DNA of 6,755 bases from Thermoplasmata archaeon (GTDB taxonomy: Archaea; Thermoplasmatota; Thermoplasmata; UBA184): positions 1 through 6,755 of the forward strand of contig DAHVAA010000086.1 in assembly GCA_027314845.1 (NCBI GenBank), in the 5' to 3' direction. A program made the translations under genes and the position numbers. Positions within the stretch are counted from its first letter, which is position 1; each line of letters opens with the position of its first letter. A model generated the notes under the pieces. The model made no database searches. It was not told the origin of the DNA and saw nothing but the letters and a program-made list of their open reading frames with translations. Of the stretch, positions 6,464 through 6,755 are shown piece after piece.

Positions 6464-6755
6464 CTATTGCTTCTTGAGAGCCTGCACGAGCCGGCCGAGA
6501 CTCTCCTGGGCGTCGCCGTATAACATCCGGGTGTTGTCGCGGTAGAACAGATCGTTCTCGATGCCGGCGAAGCCGCGGCCCTGGCCGCGCTTCAGCACGA
6601 TCACGTTCTTCGCCTGCTCCACGTCCAGGATCGGCATCCCGTAGAGCGGGCTCCCCTGCCGGTGGGCTGCCGGGTTCACGACGTCGTTGGCGCCGATCAC
6701 GAGGACCGCGTCCGCGCTCGCGAACTCCGGATTGATCTCGTCCCGGTCGAAGAGG
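6464..6755 (-). CDS. pntB: NAD(P) transhydrogenase subunit beta, C-terminal NADP(H)-binding domain (5' end beyond right window edge)
   Basis: The minus-strand frame is open from the window edge to a TAG at 6466-6464, giving the last 96 residues of PntB. The sequence follows domain III of the proton-translocating Re/Si-specific transhydrogenase closely. It shows DEINPEFASADAVLVIGAND with VNPAA, then SPLYGMPILDVEQAKNVIV, KRGQGRGFAGIENDLFY, and a closing MLYGDA helix. The GANDVVNPAA and KR...G-F-A-G-x-x-N blocks form the NADP(H) site in characterised homologues. The enzyme uses the proton gradient to reduce NADP+ with NADH at the cytoplasmic face of the membrane, with a PntA partner that would lie outside this window. 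The membrane domain II and the true start also lie outside; an internal GTG at 6700 should not be taken as the start. A link to the glycan genes is unlikely given the 215-bp gap. Confidence 0.93.
   Translation of the reverse strand, partial: LFDRDEINPEFASADAVLVIGANDVVNPAAHRQGSPLYGMPILDVEQAKNVIVLKRGQGRGFAGIENDLFYRDNTRMLYGDAQESLGRLVQALKKQ

Noticed and set aside
6247..6477. A 76-residue plus-strand frame in the pntB-GT gap
   Set aside because: It overlaps the starts and ends of both flanking minus-strand genes, covers the AT-rich promoter-like stretch, has no ribosome-binding site, and resembles nothing I recognise.

Overview
This is a GC-rich window with four strongly biased coding frames and one partial gene at each edge. 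It most likely comes from an archaeon of the Thermoplasmatota type. The reasons are the two long DUF2079-family membrane proteins, the mostly SD-poor starts with AT-rich TATA-like boxes about 25-33 nt upstream, and the frequent GTG starts. None of these excludes a GC-rich bacterium, so the assignment is an inference. No rRNA, tRNA, CRISPR array, insertion sequence or integrase was seen.

Layout: (1) 1-409, minus strand: N-terminal 136 residues of a GT4-like glycosyltransferase that runs off the left edge. (2) 410-536: divergent intergenic region. (3) 537-2693, plus strand (possible earlier TTG at 495): a DUF2079 multi-pass membrane protein with a large C-terminal outer domain. (4) 2694-2731: a 38-bp convergent gap with a small GC-rich dyad. 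(5) 2732-4900, minus strand: a second DUF2079 paralogue with the same architecture. (6) 4901-4982: short gap with a TTTTA box. (7) 4983-6248, minus strand: a complete GT4-family glycosyltransferase. (8) 6249-6463: an intergenic region that includes the most AT-rich stretch of the window, with TATA-like boxes. (9) 6464-6755, minus strand: the C-terminal NADP(H)-binding domain of the proton-translocating transhydrogenase beta subunit PntB, cut by the right edge.

Two predicted cytoplasmic GT-B glycosyltransferases flank two predicted membrane GT-C-like proteins. The simplest reading is a surface-glycan locus (polysaccharide, glycolipid or protein glycosylation). In it the GT4 enzymes would build a lipid-linked glycan inside the cell, and the DUF2079 proteins would act on the lipid-linked sugar at the outer face. 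This is inferred from families and neighbourhood; no substrate can be read from the sequence. PntB looks like an unrelated housekeeping neighbour that marks the locus boundary. The most notable points are the convergent paralogue pair, the extra beta-rich outer domain on both, and seven N-glycosylation sequons confined to the outer part of one paralogue and absent from the other.
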